From: Maricaulis sp.
GTDB taxonomy: Bacteria; Pseudomonadota; Alphaproteobacteria; Caulobacterales; Maricaulaceae
Length of the DNA stretch: 64,000 bases
Assembly (NCBI GenBank): GCA_017643585.1
Contig: JAEPND010000001.1
Location: 319,834-383,833 of the forward strand
Direction: 5' to 3'
Shown: positions 45,141 to 54,709 of the stretch, one piece after another
Layout: the number at the start of each line of letters is the position of its first letter
Numbering within the stretch: the stretch's first letter is position 1
Notes under the pieces: model-generated
The model's input: the letters and a program-made list of their open reading frames with translations, nothing else
Database searches by the model: none
Told to the model about the DNA's origin: nothing
Made by a program: the position numbers and the translations under genes

Positions 45141-45169
45141 CTTGCGCTCTCTGCCTGCACTACCTAAAT
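45141..45169 (+). promoter_or_regulatory. Heat-shock (RpoH-type) promoter for dnaK
   Basis: CTTG (45141–45144), 18 bp, then CCTAAAT (45163–45169). This resembles the alphaproteobacterial RpoH consensus (CTTG … CYTATnT). It lies about 170 bp before the dnaK start codon in a 310-bp intergenic region where I find no gene. Confidence 0.5.
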
Positions 45170-45340
45170 CGCCTATCAACGGCAGGGGTGTTCCCCGCCA
45201 ATCTTGAACCACTGACCGGTATCGGCATCACCGGTAGCTAACAGACGATCCCCGCGGGGGCTGTCAAACGCGGCGTCTCGCGCTTCGCTCGAAGGTCAGG
45301 CCCGGCCGGGACAGTTCCGCCGAGAATACGGAGAGAAAAT

Positions 45341-47251
45341 ATGAGTAAGGTCATCGGCATCGACCTTGGTACCACCAATTCCTGTGTCGCAGTGATGGAG
45401 GGCGGTCAGCCCAAAGTCATCGAAAACTCCGAAGGCATGCGCACGACGCCGTCCTTCGTGGCCTTCGCCGAAGACGGCGAGCGCCTGATCGGTCAGCCGG
45501 CGCGTCGCCAGGCTGTCACCAACCCGGAACAAACCTTCTTCGCCATCAAGCGCCTGATCGGCCGCAACATGGACGATCCGACGGTCCAGAAAGACGCCGG
45601 CATGGTGCCTTACAAGATCGTCCCGTCCGACAATAATGCGGCATGGGTCCAGGGCCGCGACAAGAAATACGCGCCGTCCGAAATCTCCGCCTTCATCCTG
45701 CAGAAGATGAAAGAGACCGCTGAAAGCTATCTCGGCCAGGGTGTCGACCAGGCTGTCATCACGGTCCCGGCCTATTTCGATGACGCCCAGCGTCAGGCGA
45801 CCAAGGACGCCGGCAAGATCGCCGGTCTGGAAGTGCTCCGTATCATCAACGAGCCGACCGCAGCGGCGCTGGCTTATGGCCTGGAAAAGAATGACGGCAA
45901 GACGATTGCTGTCTTCGACCTCGGCGGCGGTACGTTCGACGTCTCGGTCCTGGAAATCGGCGATGGTGTCTTCGAAGTGAAGGCCACCAATGGCGACACC
46001 TTCCTGGGTGGTGAGGACTTCGACCTGCGTATCGTTGAATACCTTGCGGACGAGTTCAAAAAAGAAAACGGCATTGACCTGAAGGCCGACAAGCTGGCCC
46101 TTCAGCGCCTCAAGGAAGAAGCAGAGAAAGCCAAGAAAGAGCTGTCTTCTGCAACCTCCTATGAAGTGAACCTGCCCTTCATCACCGCGGACGCATCCGG
46201 CCCGAAACACCTCAACATCAAGCTCTCCCGCGCCAAGCTGGAAGCCCTGGTCGAGGACCTGGTCAAGCGCACGCTGGAGCCGTGCAAGAAAGCCCTGAAA
46301 GATGCCGGCCTGTCCGCATCTGACATTGACGACGTGGTCCTGGTCGGCGGCATGACCCGCATGCCGAAAGTCCAGGAAGCCGTGAAGTCCTTCTTCGGCA
46401 AGGATCCGCACAAGGGTGTGAACCCGGACGAGGTGGTTGCCATGGGTGCCGCCATCCAGGCCGGCGTACTGCAGGGTGACGTGAAAGACGTCCTGCTGCT
46501 CGACGTGACCCCGCTGTCGCTGGGCATCGAGACGCTGGGTGGTGTCTTCACCCGCCTGATCGAGCGCAACACGACCATCCCGACCAAGAAGTCCCAGGTC
46601 TTCTCCACGGCCGATGACAATCAGAACGCCGTGACCATCCGCGTCGCCCAGGGTGAGCGCGAGATGGCTGCAGACAACAAGGAACTGGGTCAGTTCAACC
46701 TTGAAGGCATTCCGCCGGCGCCGCGTGGCGTTCCGCAGATCGAGGTCACCTTCGACATCGACGCCAACGGTATCGTCAACGTGTCCGCCAAGGACAAGGC
46801 GACCGGCAAGGAACAGGCGATCCGCATCCAGGCTTCTGGCGGTCTGTCCGACACGGATATCGACCAGATGGTCAAGGACGCCGAGGCCAATGCCGAAGCG
46901 GACAAGAAACAGCGTGAACTGGTCGAGGCCCACAACGGTGCCGAAGCCATGATCCACCAGACCGAGAAACAGCTCGAGGAGTTTGGTGACAAGGTTCCGG
47001 CGGCCGACAAGGACGCCATCGAAACCGCGCTGAACGAGCTGAAAGAAGTCAAGGATGGCGAGGATCTCGAAGCCATCCAGCAGAAGACCCAGGCTCTCGT
47101 ACAGGCTGCCATGAAACTTGGCGAAGCCATGTATGCGGCGCAGCAGGCTGAAGCCGGCTCTGAAGAGGGCGGCGCCGAGGCCTCTGGCGATGATGATGTT
47201 GTTGACGCGGAATTCTCCGAAGTTGACGACGACGCCAAAAAAGACGCTTAA
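45341..47251 (+). CDS. dnaK: Chaperone DnaK (Hsp70)
   Basis: ATP-dependent protein-folding chaperone in the cytoplasm. The 636-residue protein begins [20 protein letters not shown], with [37 protein letters not shown] and [17 protein letters not shown] in the ATPase domain. The substrate domain includes [20 protein letters not shown]. The acidic C-terminal tail ends [28 protein letters not shown] precedes the ATG. Confidence 0.98.
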   Translation: MSKVIGIDLGTTNSCVAVMEGGQPKVIENSEGMRTTPSFVAFAEDGERLIGQPARRQAVTNPEQTFFAIKRLIGRNMDDPTVQKDAGMVPYKIVPSDNNAAWVQGRDKKYAPSEISAFILQKMKETAESYLGQGVDQAVITVPAYFDDAQRQATKDAGKIAGLEVLRIINEPTAAALAYGLEKNDGKTIAVFDLGGGTFDVSVLEIGDGVFEVKATNGDTFLGGEDFDLRIVEYLADEFKKENGIDLKADKLALQRLKEEAEKAKKELSSATSYEVNLPFITADASGPKHLNIKLSRAKLEALVEDLVKRTLEPCKKALKDAGLSASDIDDVVLVGGMTRMPKVQEAVKSFFGKDPHKGVNPDEVVAMGAAIQAGVLQGDVKDVLLLDVTPLSLGIETLGGVFTRLIERNTTIPTKKSQVFSTADDNQNAVTIRVAQGEREMAADNKELGQFNLEGIPPAPRGVPQIEVTFDIDANGIVNVSAKDKATGKEQAIRIQASGGLSDTDIDQMVKDAEANAEADKKQRELVEAHNGAEAMIHQTEKQLEEFGDKVPAADKDAIETALNELKEVKDGEDLEAIQQKTQALVQAAMKLGEAMYAAQQAEAGSEEGGAEASGDDDVVDAEFSEVDDDAKKDA

Positions 47252-47263
47252 GGTCTGATCAAG

Positions 47264-47297
47264 CCGGCCGGGTGTAAGCCCGGCCGGTCAGGCTTTT
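47264..47297 (+). terminator. Strong hairpin after dnaK
   Basis: A perfect 9-bp stem (CCGGCCGGG with CCCGGCCGG) and a TGTAAG loop (47264–47287), followed after TCAGGC by TTTT. The T-run is displaced, so it may be a partial terminator or a stabiliser that lowers expression of the methyltransferase and dnaJ relative to dnaK. Confidence 0.55.
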
Positions 47298-47307
47298 GGG
47301 GGCGGTC

Positions 47308-48177
47308 ATGCGCGAACTCGACCCGGTATCCTCGCCCTATGGGGCGTTTTCCCTTTCTCCATCGGAGGAATGGCTGCGGCGTGCGGCCATGAAACTGCCG
47401 GGCGACCGCATGCGGCGGGCGGCAGAGAGCGTTGTTCGTCGCATTCTCATGTCCGGTGGCCGTGACATCGCGGATGTCGAGGTCTTTCCCGGTCAGCACG
47501 CGCGCGTCCACATGCGCGACAATCGCTGTGAGAAACGGGCGTTTGTCGGCTCGAAAACCTGGGACAGCGGTGAGCGCGCCGCCATTCGCGATGCCATCCG
47601 CAATATTCCGCGCGAACGGGAGCTGGTGTTTCTCGATGCCGGTGCCAATGCCGGTCTTTACACGCTGTCTGTCCTGGCTGATGCCGGCAAATTCGATCGC
47701 CCGGTGCGGGTGGTCGCGGTCGAGCCGGACGAGGAAAACCGCAGACGCTTGAATTTCAATCTTCAGGCATCACATGCAGAGAATGTTCACGTCGCACCCT
47801 TTGCGCTGGGCGCAGAGGAGAAACTGATCAGCCTGATCCAGGATGATCGCAATCGCGGCGAGGTCCGCATCAATGACACGGATGAAGACGGGACCATCCC
47901 GATGAAACCCCTGTCGATGGTGCTGGAAGAGGCCGGTGTCGACCATGTCGACATCATGAAAATGGATATCGAAGGTTTCGAGGAGCCTGTGCTCTCGGCT
48001 TTCTTCAAGATGTGGCCGCGTGAAAAATGGCCACGAACAGTATTGCTTGAGACGCTGCATGCAGGCGCCGCCATCACCGATGGCGCGCCGGGCCTGTGTC
48101 TCGAACAGGGTTACGAAGTGGCCCAGCAGATGCGGCAGAACGCAGTGCTGGTGCTGCCGGACGGTGAAACGACATGA
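47308..48177 (+). CDS. FkbM-family methyltransferase
   Basis: A class I SAM-dependent methyltransferase, 289 residues. The SAM-binding motif is [19 protein letters not shown]; the acidic motif is [19 protein letters not shown], and the FkbM signature [21 protein letters not shown]. Many FkbM proteins O-methylate sugars or lipids; no substrate can be named. The stop overlaps the dnaJ start as ATGA, so it is translationally coupled to dnaJ. That is unexpected between dnaK and dnaJ. Confidence 0.88.
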   Translation: MRELDPVSSPYGAFSLSPSEEWLRRAAMKLPGDRMRRAAESVVRRILMSGGRDIADVEVFPGQHARVHMRDNRCEKRAFVGSKTWDSGERAAIRDAIRNIPRERELVFLDAGANAGLYTLSVLADAGKFDRPVRVVAVEPDEENRRRLNFNLQASHAENVHVAPFALGAEEKLISLIQDDRNRGEVRINDTDEDGTIPMKPLSMVLEEAGVDHVDIMKMDIEGFEEPVLSAFFKMWPREKWPRTVLLETLHAGAAITDGAPGLCLEQGYEVAQQMRQNAVLVLPDGETT

Positions 48178-49343
48178 GCAAGCGCGATTTCTACGAAATC
48201 CTCGGTGTCTCCAAGGGTGTGGACGAAAAGGAGCTGAAAAGCGCCTACCGCAAACTTGCGATGAAATATCACCCGGATCGCAATCCGGGCGATGAAGCGG
48301 CCGAGGCCAGTTTCAAGGAAGTCGGCGAGGCCTATGCCATCCTGTCCGACCCGGACAAGCGCGCCGCCTATGACCGCATGGGTCACGCCGCCTTTGAACA
48401 GGGTGGTATGGGCGGAGGCGGCCAGGGACCGTTCGGCGGTGGCGCCGGAGCGGCAGAATTCGCCGATATCTTCGAACAGGTCTTCGGCATGGGCGGAATG
48501 GGTGGCCGCCGTGGCGGTCGGTCCAACGGACCGGCGCGTGGCGCGGATTTGCGCTTTGATCTGGAAGTCTCGCTGGAGGACGCCTTCAACGGCAGGGAAG
48601 CTGAAATCGAGGTTCCGACCGCGATGGAGTGCGAGCGATGTGACGGCGAGGGTAATGAGCCAGGCACACCGATCGAAACCTGCCCGACCTGTAATGGTAC
48701 CGGCCGGATCCGTCGCAGCCAGGGCTTCTTCACCATGGAGCAGACCTGTCCGCAATGCGGTGGTCGCGGCAAGTATGTTGTCACGCCATGTCAGGAGTGC
48801 GACGGCGTTGGTCGAGTGCGCAAGAACCGGACCTTGTCCGTGTCCATTCCGGCCGGTGTCGAGGATGGCACGCGCATCCGCCTCGCGGGTGAAGGTGAAG
48901 CCGGCGGACGCGGTGGCCCGCGCGGCGACCTCTACATCTTCATCTCTGTTCGCCCGCACGAGATTTTCGAGCGTGACGGGCCAAACCTGTATTGCCGCGC
49001 CCCGTCCTCCATGGTCCAGGCCGCTCTAGGATGCTCCATCCAGGTGCCGACGATTGAAGGCGGCAAGGCCGAAATGAAGATCCCGGAAGGCGCCCAGACC
49101 GGTCGCCGCATGCGGTTGCGCGGTAAGGGCATGCCCCGCCTGCGCGGTGGCAATCGTGGCGACATGATCGTCGAGCTGTTCGTGGAAACCCCGCGCAATC
49201 TGTGCGATCGCCAAAAGGAATTGCTGAAGGAATTCTGCGACCTCTCCGGCGATAACTGCAATCCCGACAGCGCGGGCTTCTTCAACCGGGTCAAACAGTT
49301 CTGGGACGACGTCACCACAGATGACGGCCGCCCCAGCGCGTAA
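48174..49343 (+). CDS. dnaJ: Chaperone DnaJ (Hsp40)
   Basis: Co-chaperone that stimulates DnaK ATPase. The 389-residue protein has the J domain ([36 protein letters not shown]) and a Gly-rich linker ([16 protein letters not shown]). Four zinc-binding repeats ([32 protein letters not shown]) precede the C-terminal substrate domain. Its ATG overlaps the methyltransferase stop codon. Confidence 0.97.
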   Translation: MSKRDFYEILGVSKGVDEKELKSAYRKLAMKYHPDRNPGDEAAEASFKEVGEAYAILSDPDKRAAYDRMGHAAFEQGGMGGGGQGPFGGGAGAAEFADIFEQVFGMGGMGGRRGGRSNGPARGADLRFDLEVSLEDAFNGREAEIEVPTAMECERCDGEGNEPGTPIETCPTCNGTGRIRRSQGFFTMEQTCPQCGGRGKYVVTPCQECDGVGRVRKNRTLSVSIPAGVEDGTRIRLAGEGEAGGRGGPRGDLYIFISVRPHEIFERDGPNLYCRAPSSMVQAALGCSIQVPTIEGGKAEMKIPEGAQTGRRMRLRGKGMPRLRGGNRGDMIVELFVETPRNLCDRQKELLKEFCDLSGDNCNPDSAGFFNRVKQFWDDVTTDDGRPSA

Positions 49344-49389
49344 AATTGCTCCGTGACATCCGTGCGCGGTTCGGACTAGGGTCGCGGCG

Positions 49390-50460
49390 ATGTCTGAAAC
49401 ACGCCCTGACCCGCACACGGACCGCTTCACGCCGATAGAGAGCCTGCTCTACCGGCATTCCCCGCTGGGGTTCTGGGGCACGACACTCGCGGTTTTCACG
49501 GTGTCATTCGGCAGTTTCCTGTTGATCTGCCAACTCACACAGAGACCGGCGATCTATGAGATCGCCGCCGATGGGTCCATCACCTTTCCCAGCGTGGTCT
49601 GGATCGGCTTCGTTCTGTCGATGATCCTGACAACCGCGCTCTCACTGAGCGAGAATGGAACCCGCCTGTGGAAGGCTGTAGAGGCCGATCTTATCCTGAC
49701 ACTCGATGCGGGAGGCGAAGCGGCTGCACAGGCCCTGGCCGCCGGCGTCCCGGTGAGCTGGCGCGGCCGGTATCTCGGGTTTTTCTTTGCAGGTGCCGCG
49801 GCCGGGCTGGGGTTCAACGTCTTCATGATCGTGGTCAATGTCGGAACCTTCGGGCTCTACATTCAATCCATCGGTCTGTGGTTTCTTGTCTTTGCCCCCA
49901 TCCTCTACGGGCTGGGTGTGCGCGCCGGCGTTGATGTTGCCCGGGAAAGCGGCGAGCTGAAACGGATTGTCCGCGAACACCTGGTCGTGGACCTTTACCA
50001 CCTCGACCGGCTGCATGTGCTCGGGCGCATTGGTCTGCGCGCGGCCTTGTCCTGGTTGTTGATGGCTGCCGTCCTGCTGCTCTTCGTGGTCGACCCGACG
50101 CAAATGCTGGTGGGCATTGTCGCCGTGATGATTTCCATCGCGGGCGGGCTGATCGTCTTCACCAGCGCTGTCAGACCCGCCCACGATCAGATCCGCGCCG
50201 CCAAGGCGGCCGAGCTTGAGCGCATCCATGATCGCATGGCCTTGCTACGTGAGCCCGCGCTCGCCGGCGATGTTGAAGCGGCCTCAGCCCTGGCCGGGCT
50301 GACGGATTATGAAATCTGGATTGAACAACGCCCCGAATGGCCCTTATCTCCCACGGTTGCCCAGCATTTCGCGCTCTATATCCTGATCCCTGTCCTACCG
50401 ATCATTGCCTCTTACCTCTTTGAAAAGGCTGCTGATCTTCTTCTGCTTGGAGGCAGCTGA
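49390..50460 (+). CDS. Multi-pass membrane protein of unknown function
   Basis: A 356-residue protein with about seven hydrophobic helices (e.g. LAVFTVSFGSFLLICQL, VVWIGFVLSMILTTAL, YLGFFFAGAAAGLGFNVFMIVV, GLWFLVFAPILYGLGV, LLMAAVLLLFVV, IVAVMISIAGGLIVF, YILIPVLPIIASYLF). A cytoplasmic helical loop with DLYHLDRLHVLGRIGL lies mid-protein. No family recognised. Its stop overlaps the dapB start by one base (TGATG), so the genes are coupled. Confidence 0.75.
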   Translation: MSETRPDPHTDRFTPIESLLYRHSPLGFWGTTLAVFTVSFGSFLLICQLTQRPAIYEIAADGSITFPSVVWIGFVLSMILTTALSLSENGTRLWKAVEADLILTLDAGGEAAAQALAAGVPVSWRGRYLGFFFAGAAAGLGFNVFMIVVNVGTFGLYIQSIGLWFLVFAPILYGLGVRAGVDVARESGELKRIVREHLVVDLYHLDRLHVLGRIGLRAALSWLLMAAVLLLFVVDPTQMLVGIVAVMISIAGGLIVFTSAVRPAHDQIRAAKAAELERIHDRMALLREPALAGDVEAASALAGLTDYEIWIEQRPEWPLSPTVAQHFALYILIPVLPIIASYLFEKAADLLLLGGS

Positions 50461-51284
50461 TGACCCGCCCGATCCGCATCGCCATTCTGGGTTCCACAGG
50501 TCGGCTCGGCCGCGCCATCACGGCCGCGATCCTGGACAGCTCGGATTGCCAGCTGGTCGGAGCGATGGTGCGTTCGGAATCCTCCTTTGCCGGCCATGAT
50601 ATCGGCGAGATTCTGGAACGCCGTCCGATCGGGGTTGCCGCCGAGACCCACCTGGAAGACGCCGTCGAAAACGCCGACCTCGTCATCGATTCCAGCCTGC
50701 CCGTCGCCACGATCGCTGCCGCCCAGCGGTTGGCATCGCTGGGCGGACCGGCGCTTGTCACCGGCGTCACCGGAATGACGAGCCAGCAGGAAGAAATGCT
50801 GGCAGCAGCTGCGCAGCGCATTCCTGTCCTTCACGCCAGCAATTTCTCGCTGGGTGTCGCGGTTGCGGAAGCCCTGGTCGCCCAGGCAGCGGCGCTGCCA
50901 GCGCGTGACTGGGATATCGAGATCAGCGAAACCCACCACAAGATGAAAGCCGATGCGCCCTCGGGGACGGCTGTCATGCTGGGCAGGGCCGCGGCGAAGA
51001 AGCGGGGCATATTCCTCGAGGAGGCGGCGATCTGGAGCCGGGAGGGCTCGATGGGGCCGCGCGAAACCGGTACGATCGGTTTCGCCTCGTCCCGTGGCGG
51101 CTCCATTGTCGGTGAACACTCTGTCCGCTTTATCGCCGAGCTCGAGGAAATCACCATTTCGCACCGCGCTTTCGACCGGCGCATTTTTGCCAATGGTGCG
51201 CTGGAAGCGGCCCGATGGTTGTTCGCGGATGGAGCGGGCCGTCAGCCCGGCCTCTACACCATGCAGAACGTCGTTGCGGGCTAG
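50460..51284 (+). CDS. dapB: 4-hydroxy-tetrahydrodipicolinate reductase
   Basis: Second committed step of lysine and diaminopimelate synthesis. The 274-residue protein has the dinucleotide-binding RIAILGSTGRLGRAI, VIDSSLPVATIAAA, TGVTGMTSQQEEML, and the catalytic motif ISETHHKMKADAPSGTAVMLG. The C-terminal region has FASSRGGSIVGEHSVRF. Context with dnaK–dnaJ is common in alphaproteobacteria. Confidence 0.96.
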   Translation: MTRPIRIAILGSTGRLGRAITAAILDSSDCQLVGAMVRSESSFAGHDIGEILERRPIGVAAETHLEDAVENADLVIDSSLPVATIAAAQRLASLGGPALVTGVTGMTSQQEEMLAAAAQRIPVLHASNFSLGVAVAEALVAQAAALPARDWDIEISETHHKMKADAPSGTAVMLGRAAAKKRGIFLEEAAIWSREGSMGPRETGTIGFASSRGGSIVGEHSVRFIAELEEITISHRAFDRRIFANGALEAARWLFADGAGRQPGLYTMQNVVAG

Positions 51285-51378
51285 CCACCCGCTCGCCGGG
51301 GTATCGCCGAATGATGGGCACAAGGTCCGGGCCGCCACACTGATAACCCTGTCAACCTCCCGACATCAATGCCAGCCC

Positions 51379-51407
51379 TTGCTGTCTTTCGGGAATGCCG
51401 ACATACT
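51379..51407 (+). promoter_or_regulatory. Promoter of the WYL regulator with overlapping dyad
   Basis: TTGCTG (51379–51384), 17 bp, CATACT (51402–51407). A GGAATG/CATTCC inverted repeat (51392–51397 and 51413–51418) flanks the -10 box, a plausible autoregulatory operator. The start codon is at 51438. Confidence 0.5.
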
Positions 51408-51437
51408 CCCGCCATTCCTAGAAAGTCAGGAGTCGTC

Positions 51438-52133
51438 ATGAGGCGCGCCGAACGTTTGATCCGAATTGTCCAGGCCCTGCGGGAAGCGGCTCCGGGCGCG
51501 GTTACAGCACAGGATATGGGCGAGAAATTCGAGGTTTCGGAGCGCACGATCTACCGCGATATCGCCCATCTGATAACGTCCGGCGCCCCCATCGATGGTG
51601 AAGCCGGCGTTGGATATGTGCTGCGGCCCGGATTCGACCTGCCGCCGATGACGTTCAGTTTTGAACAGCTTGATGCCCTGGCGCTTGGTGCCCGCTTTGT
51701 CCGCGCAACCGGGGACAAGGATCTCGCCTCGGCCGCTTCGGAAGCGCTTTCCAAGATCGAACACGCCCTTCCTGACACACACCGCCAGCGCCTGCGCTCG
51801 GCCCCCCTGTTCGCGATGATGCTGGACGAGACCGTACGCCCGGAGGCTTTTGCGCCGGTCCGCAACGCCATCGCCGATCGCCGCAAGCTGCGCATCCGCT
51901 ATACCGCCCTGTCCGAACAGGATACGACCCGGATTGTCCGGCCCCTGGCGCTCACCTGTTTCGGTCGCGTCTGGCTGCTCACCGCCTGGTGTGAAATGCG
52001 TGATGATTTCAGGCATTTCCGCGCTGACCGCATCGAACGCCTGACCGTGCTTGCCGAGTCCTTCGAGGATGAACCCGGAAAAACCTTCGAGGACATGAAG
52101 GCCCGGGACGCCCACGCATCCGACGCCGCCTAG
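51438..52133 (+). CDS. WYL-domain DeoR-type transcriptional regulator (YafY-like)
   Basis: A 231-residue regulator with N-terminal HTH_11 (RRAERLIRIVQALREAAPGAVTAQDMGEKFEVSERTIYRDIAHLITSGAPIDGEAGVGYVL) and a C-terminal WYL-like ligand domain (IADRRKLRIRYTALSEQDTTRIVRPLALTCFGRVWLLTAWCEMRDDFRHFRADRIERL). AGGAG precedes the ATG at 51438 by five bases. WYL proteins sense nucleic-acid or small ligands; the target is not evident. The neighbouring convergent glyoxalase gene is a possible target by location. Confidence 0.88.
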   Translation: MRRAERLIRIVQALREAAPGAVTAQDMGEKFEVSERTIYRDIAHLITSGAPIDGEAGVGYVLRPGFDLPPMTFSFEQLDALALGARFVRATGDKDLASAASEALSKIEHALPDTHRQRLRSAPLFAMMLDETVRPEAFAPVRNAIADRRKLRIRYTALSEQDTTRIVRPLALTCFGRVWLLTAWCEMRDDFRHFRADRIERLTVLAESFEDEPGKTFEDMKARDAHASDAA

Positions 52134-52168
52134 GTCGGCGCCACGCGCCGTTCTGGCCCGCGGCCGCC

Positions 52169-52633
52169 CTACCAGCTGCCGGTATTGTCCATGGACATCC
52201 AGGGCTCTTCCGGCGCGAGTTTTTCGCCGCGCTGGAGGAGCTCAACGGAAATCCCGTCCGGCGAACGCACAAAGGCCATATGACCATCGCGCGGTGGACG
52301 GTTGATCGTGTAGCCCATGGCATCGAGATGGGCGCAGATTTCGTAGATATTCTCGACACGATACGCGAGATGCCCGAAATTCCGGCCGCCGCCATACTCC
52401 TCCGGGTCCCAGTTATGGGTCAGCTCCACACAGGGCATGCCATCGGGAACCTTGCCGGAACCCGGCTCGAAACCCGCGCGCGCGATATCCTCATCCGTCG
52501 CCAGGAAAATCAGGGTGAAACGCCCCGGCTCGCTGTCATAACGCGAGCATTCCTTCAGACCGAGCCCGTCCCGGTAGAAACGCAGGCTGGCATCAACATC
52601 CGTCACACGGACCATGGTGTGGAGGTATTGCAT
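52169..52633 (-). CDS. gloA: Glyoxalase I family lactoylglutathione lyase
   Basis: A VOC-fold metalloenzyme of 154 residues that isomerises the glutathione–methylglyoxal hemithioacetal. Metal ligands can be placed at His in YLHTMVRV, Glu in MPCVELTHNW, His in RNFGHLAYRV and Glu in GISVELLQRG, as in GloA. Overlaps the upstream membrane gene by one base (TGATG). gshB in this window makes the needed cofactor. Confidence 0.87.
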   Translation of the reverse strand: MQYLHTMVRVTDVDASLRFYRDGLGLKECSRYDSEPGRFTLIFLATDEDIARAGFEPGSGKVPDGMPCVELTHNWDPEEYGGGRNFGHLAYRVENIYEICAHLDAMGYTINRPPRDGHMAFVRSPDGISVELLQRGEKLAPEEPWMSMDNTGSW

Positions 52634-53193
52634 CAGGTCTGATCCTTGTTGGTATCGGTGGCCAACGGTCGCACTTTCTTGGCCCAGGCCGGGCGTTTGC
52701 GGGGGATGACCACATCATCCAGGGGTTCACCACGGGCGCGAGCCAAGGCAGCATTAAACGGTTCCGGGCGCCGGGCATGGTGCAGGCGCGCCATGACAAA
52801 GGCGACGCCAGCCCAGCTGAAACACATTCCGAAGAACATGTAGAACATCCACGGGTAATAACCGACATCATACCAGGGACCGCCATCCAGCCCGAGCACG
52901 ATAATCGGCCAGAGCATCATCAGGGCCACTCCGATAACAGGTGTTGTCAGCAGGGCGACAAGCAAGGTCCCGCACGCATAAAGCGCCCAGCGCGGCTGAT
53001 GTCCGGAGACATAGATTTTCAGGAAGGTTTCTCGATCCACGCCCTTGACGGTCCTGGTTCGGGAGCGAGATCGCTCTTCCCATTCGTCCACGGCGTCGGT
53101 GCTGAGTTCACGTCGACGGTGAAACCAGTATCCAAACAGGATGATCGAGGCAGCAAGGACCGAGACGGCCGCATAAACATAGGTCGCGTACAT
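52633..53193 (-). CDS. Membrane protein of unknown function
   Basis: A 186-residue protein with an N-terminal helix (YVYAAVSVLAASIILFGYWF), a charged segment, and three further helices (LYACGTLLVALLTTPVIGVALMMLWPIIVLGL and YYPWMFYMFFGMCFSWAGVAFVM), then a basic tail (RKRPAWAKKVRP). No family recognised. The ATG at 53193 is preferred because the longer frame reads into the neighbouring gene. Confidence 0.7.
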   Translation of the reverse strand: MYATYVYAAVSVLAASIILFGYWFHRRRELSTDAVDEWEERSRSRTRTVKGVDRETFLKIYVSGHQPRWALYACGTLLVALLTTPVIGVALMMLWPIIVLGLDGGPWYDVGYYPWMFYMFFGMCFSWAGVAFVMARLHHARRPEPFNAALARARGEPLDDVVIPRKRPAWAKKVRPLATDTNKDQT

Positions 53194-53204
53194 GGGACCT
53201 ATAT

Positions 53205-54053
53205 CTAGCGTCTCGCGGCCTCGTAGGCGAGCATTGCGCGCTTGCGTTCCACACCCCAGTGATAACCGGTCAGTTTCCCATTCCCTGCCAGTACGCGGTG
53301 ACACGGGATCAGCCAGGAGATCGGATTGGCACCGACAGCTGTGCCAACGGCCCGCGACGCCTTGGCCGTACAGACAATCTCCGCAATCGCCTTGTAGCTG
53401 GTTGTGGCCCCGGGCGGGATGGTCAGCAGAGCTCGCCAGACCTGGCGCTGCCAGGGTGTACCGTAGAGTGCGAGCGGGATGCTTTCCTCACCACCGGGAA
53501 CAAAAATGCGCTCAGCCCATTCCCGCGCCAGCCCGTCATAGCGTTCATAGCTGGCCGCGGGATAGCGCGCCTGCAGATCCGCAAAACCCTGGGCAATATC
53601 AGGATCGGCAAAGGCCAGGGCCGACAGGCCCCTTGGGGCAATCAGCAAGATCGCCTCGCCAAAGGGCGATGGCGCCACACCCCAGCGAAAGCTCAGACCC
53701 TGCCCGCGTCGCTTGGCATCCCCGGGCGTGACGGCCTCATGTGCAATGAACAGGTCATGCAGGCGCCCCGGTCCCGAGAGCCCTGCCTCAAAACTCGCAT
53801 CGAGCATGCAGGCCCCGTCATCGAGCGCTTCGCGCGCTGCGCCGTGCGCCAGCGCCCCCACATATTTCTTCGGACTGACGCCGACCCAGCGCTGGAAAAC
53901 GCGCTGGAAATGGTGCGGCGACAGGCCAGCGCGGGCGGCCAATGTGTCCAGGTCGGGATGATCGCGCCAGTTCTCGCCTATGAAATCTAGCACTTCGGTG
54001 ATGCGCGGATAATCGCGGCTGGCTTCGTCGAGGGTGTAGATTTGTGCAGTCAT
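53205..54053 (-). CDS. AraC–O6-methylguanine-DNA methyltransferase fusion (Ada-like)
   Basis: A 282-residue two-domain protein. The N-terminal AraC helix-turn-helix is at about residues 15–110 (LDTLAARAGLSPHHFQRVFQRWVGVSPKKYVGAL). The C-terminal suicide methyltransferase has the active-site PCHRV in NPISWLIPCHRVLAGNGKLTGYHWG, plus IPPGATTSYKAIAE. It lacks the N-terminal Cys-rich zinc domain that senses phosphotriesters in E. coli Ada, so it can repair O6-alkylguanine but its mode of activation must differ. Confidence 0.9.
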   Translation of the reverse strand: MTAQIYTLDEASRDYPRITEVLDFIGENWRDHPDLDTLAARAGLSPHHFQRVFQRWVGVSPKKYVGALAHGAAREALDDGACMLDASFEAGLSGPGRLHDLFIAHEAVTPGDAKRRGQGLSFRWGVAPSPFGEAILLIAPRGLSALAFADPDIAQGFADLQARYPAASYERYDGLAREWAERIFVPGGEESIPLALYGTPWQRQVWRALLTIPPGATTSYKAIAEIVCTAKASRAVGTAVGANPISWLIPCHRVLAGNGKLTGYHWGVERKRAMLAYEAARR

Positions 54054-54071
54054 GAGCCCAGACTAACGCCC

Positions 54072-54623
54072 CTAGTGCACGGCTCCACCCGGATCTTGCG
54101 CCGGACCTGTATTTCTTGCGCGCATGATTGCATCAGCAAGGGCGTTCGCGAAATCGCCGCGTTCCTCCGGACTCAGGAATGAGGCCAGCACCAGTGCCTT
54201 GCCGTGTGCGCGCAGGGCGACCTGGCTGTGGTGTTCCTTGGGATTGATCAGATCCAGCTTCACCCAGGCCGTGGGCAGTCGGAAGCGACGCATATGCCCT
54301 GTGGGGTGACGTCGGACCACCTCGATATCGCGCGCATCCACACGCACCCATTCGCGAGCCTTGCCGTCACGATAGGAAATCCGGAATGCGACCCAGACCA
54401 GTATCGCATCCAGACCAAAAAACGGCATGACGGGCCAGGCCCCGATCGTGATGAACAGCATGCCGGCCGTGAATGAAATCAAGCCGATTGCAATCATCAG
54501 GGCCAGAAAGGCCGGATTGCGCAGCGACCGGTTGGGCGCGAGTTCAGCATCCATGAAAACAGGACCGTGATGGCGTTCAACGGTCGCGGCTTCTGCAGGC
54601 CAGGTTTCCACGATGGATCTCAT
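54072..54623 (-). CDS. DUF2244 membrane protein
   Basis: A 183-residue protein with two central helices (LALMIAIGLISFTAGMLFITIGAWPVMPFFGLDAILVWVAF) and a C-terminal part with ISYRDGKAREWVRVDARDIEVVRRHPTGHMRRFRLPTAWVKLDL, the DUF2244 pattern. Function unknown. It is divergent from nth; DUF2244–nth adjacency is frequent in alphaproteobacteria. The ATG at 54623 lacks a strong ribosome-binding site, so the start is uncertain. Confidence 0.8.
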   Translation of the reverse strand: MRSIVETWPAEAATVERHHGPVFMDAELAPNRSLRNPAFLALMIAIGLISFTAGMLFITIGAWPVMPFFGLDAILVWVAFRISYRDGKAREWVRVDARDIEVVRRHPTGHMRRFRLPTAWVKLDLINPKEHHSQVALRAHGKALVLASFLSPEERGDFANALADAIMRARNTGPAQDPGGAVH

Positions 54624-54709
54624 GCTTTTTAATCTAGGGCGTGGGGCCGGGCTGGCCAATGCGCAACAAACGGGATGACAGCCGTGTCGGGCTCTGCTTG
54701 TTTGCCGCC

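Noticed and set aside
45296..46957. 553-residue minus-strand frame opposite dnaK
   Set aside because: Long antisense frames opposite dnaK are a known effect of its codon bias; no ribosome-binding site or domain supports it.
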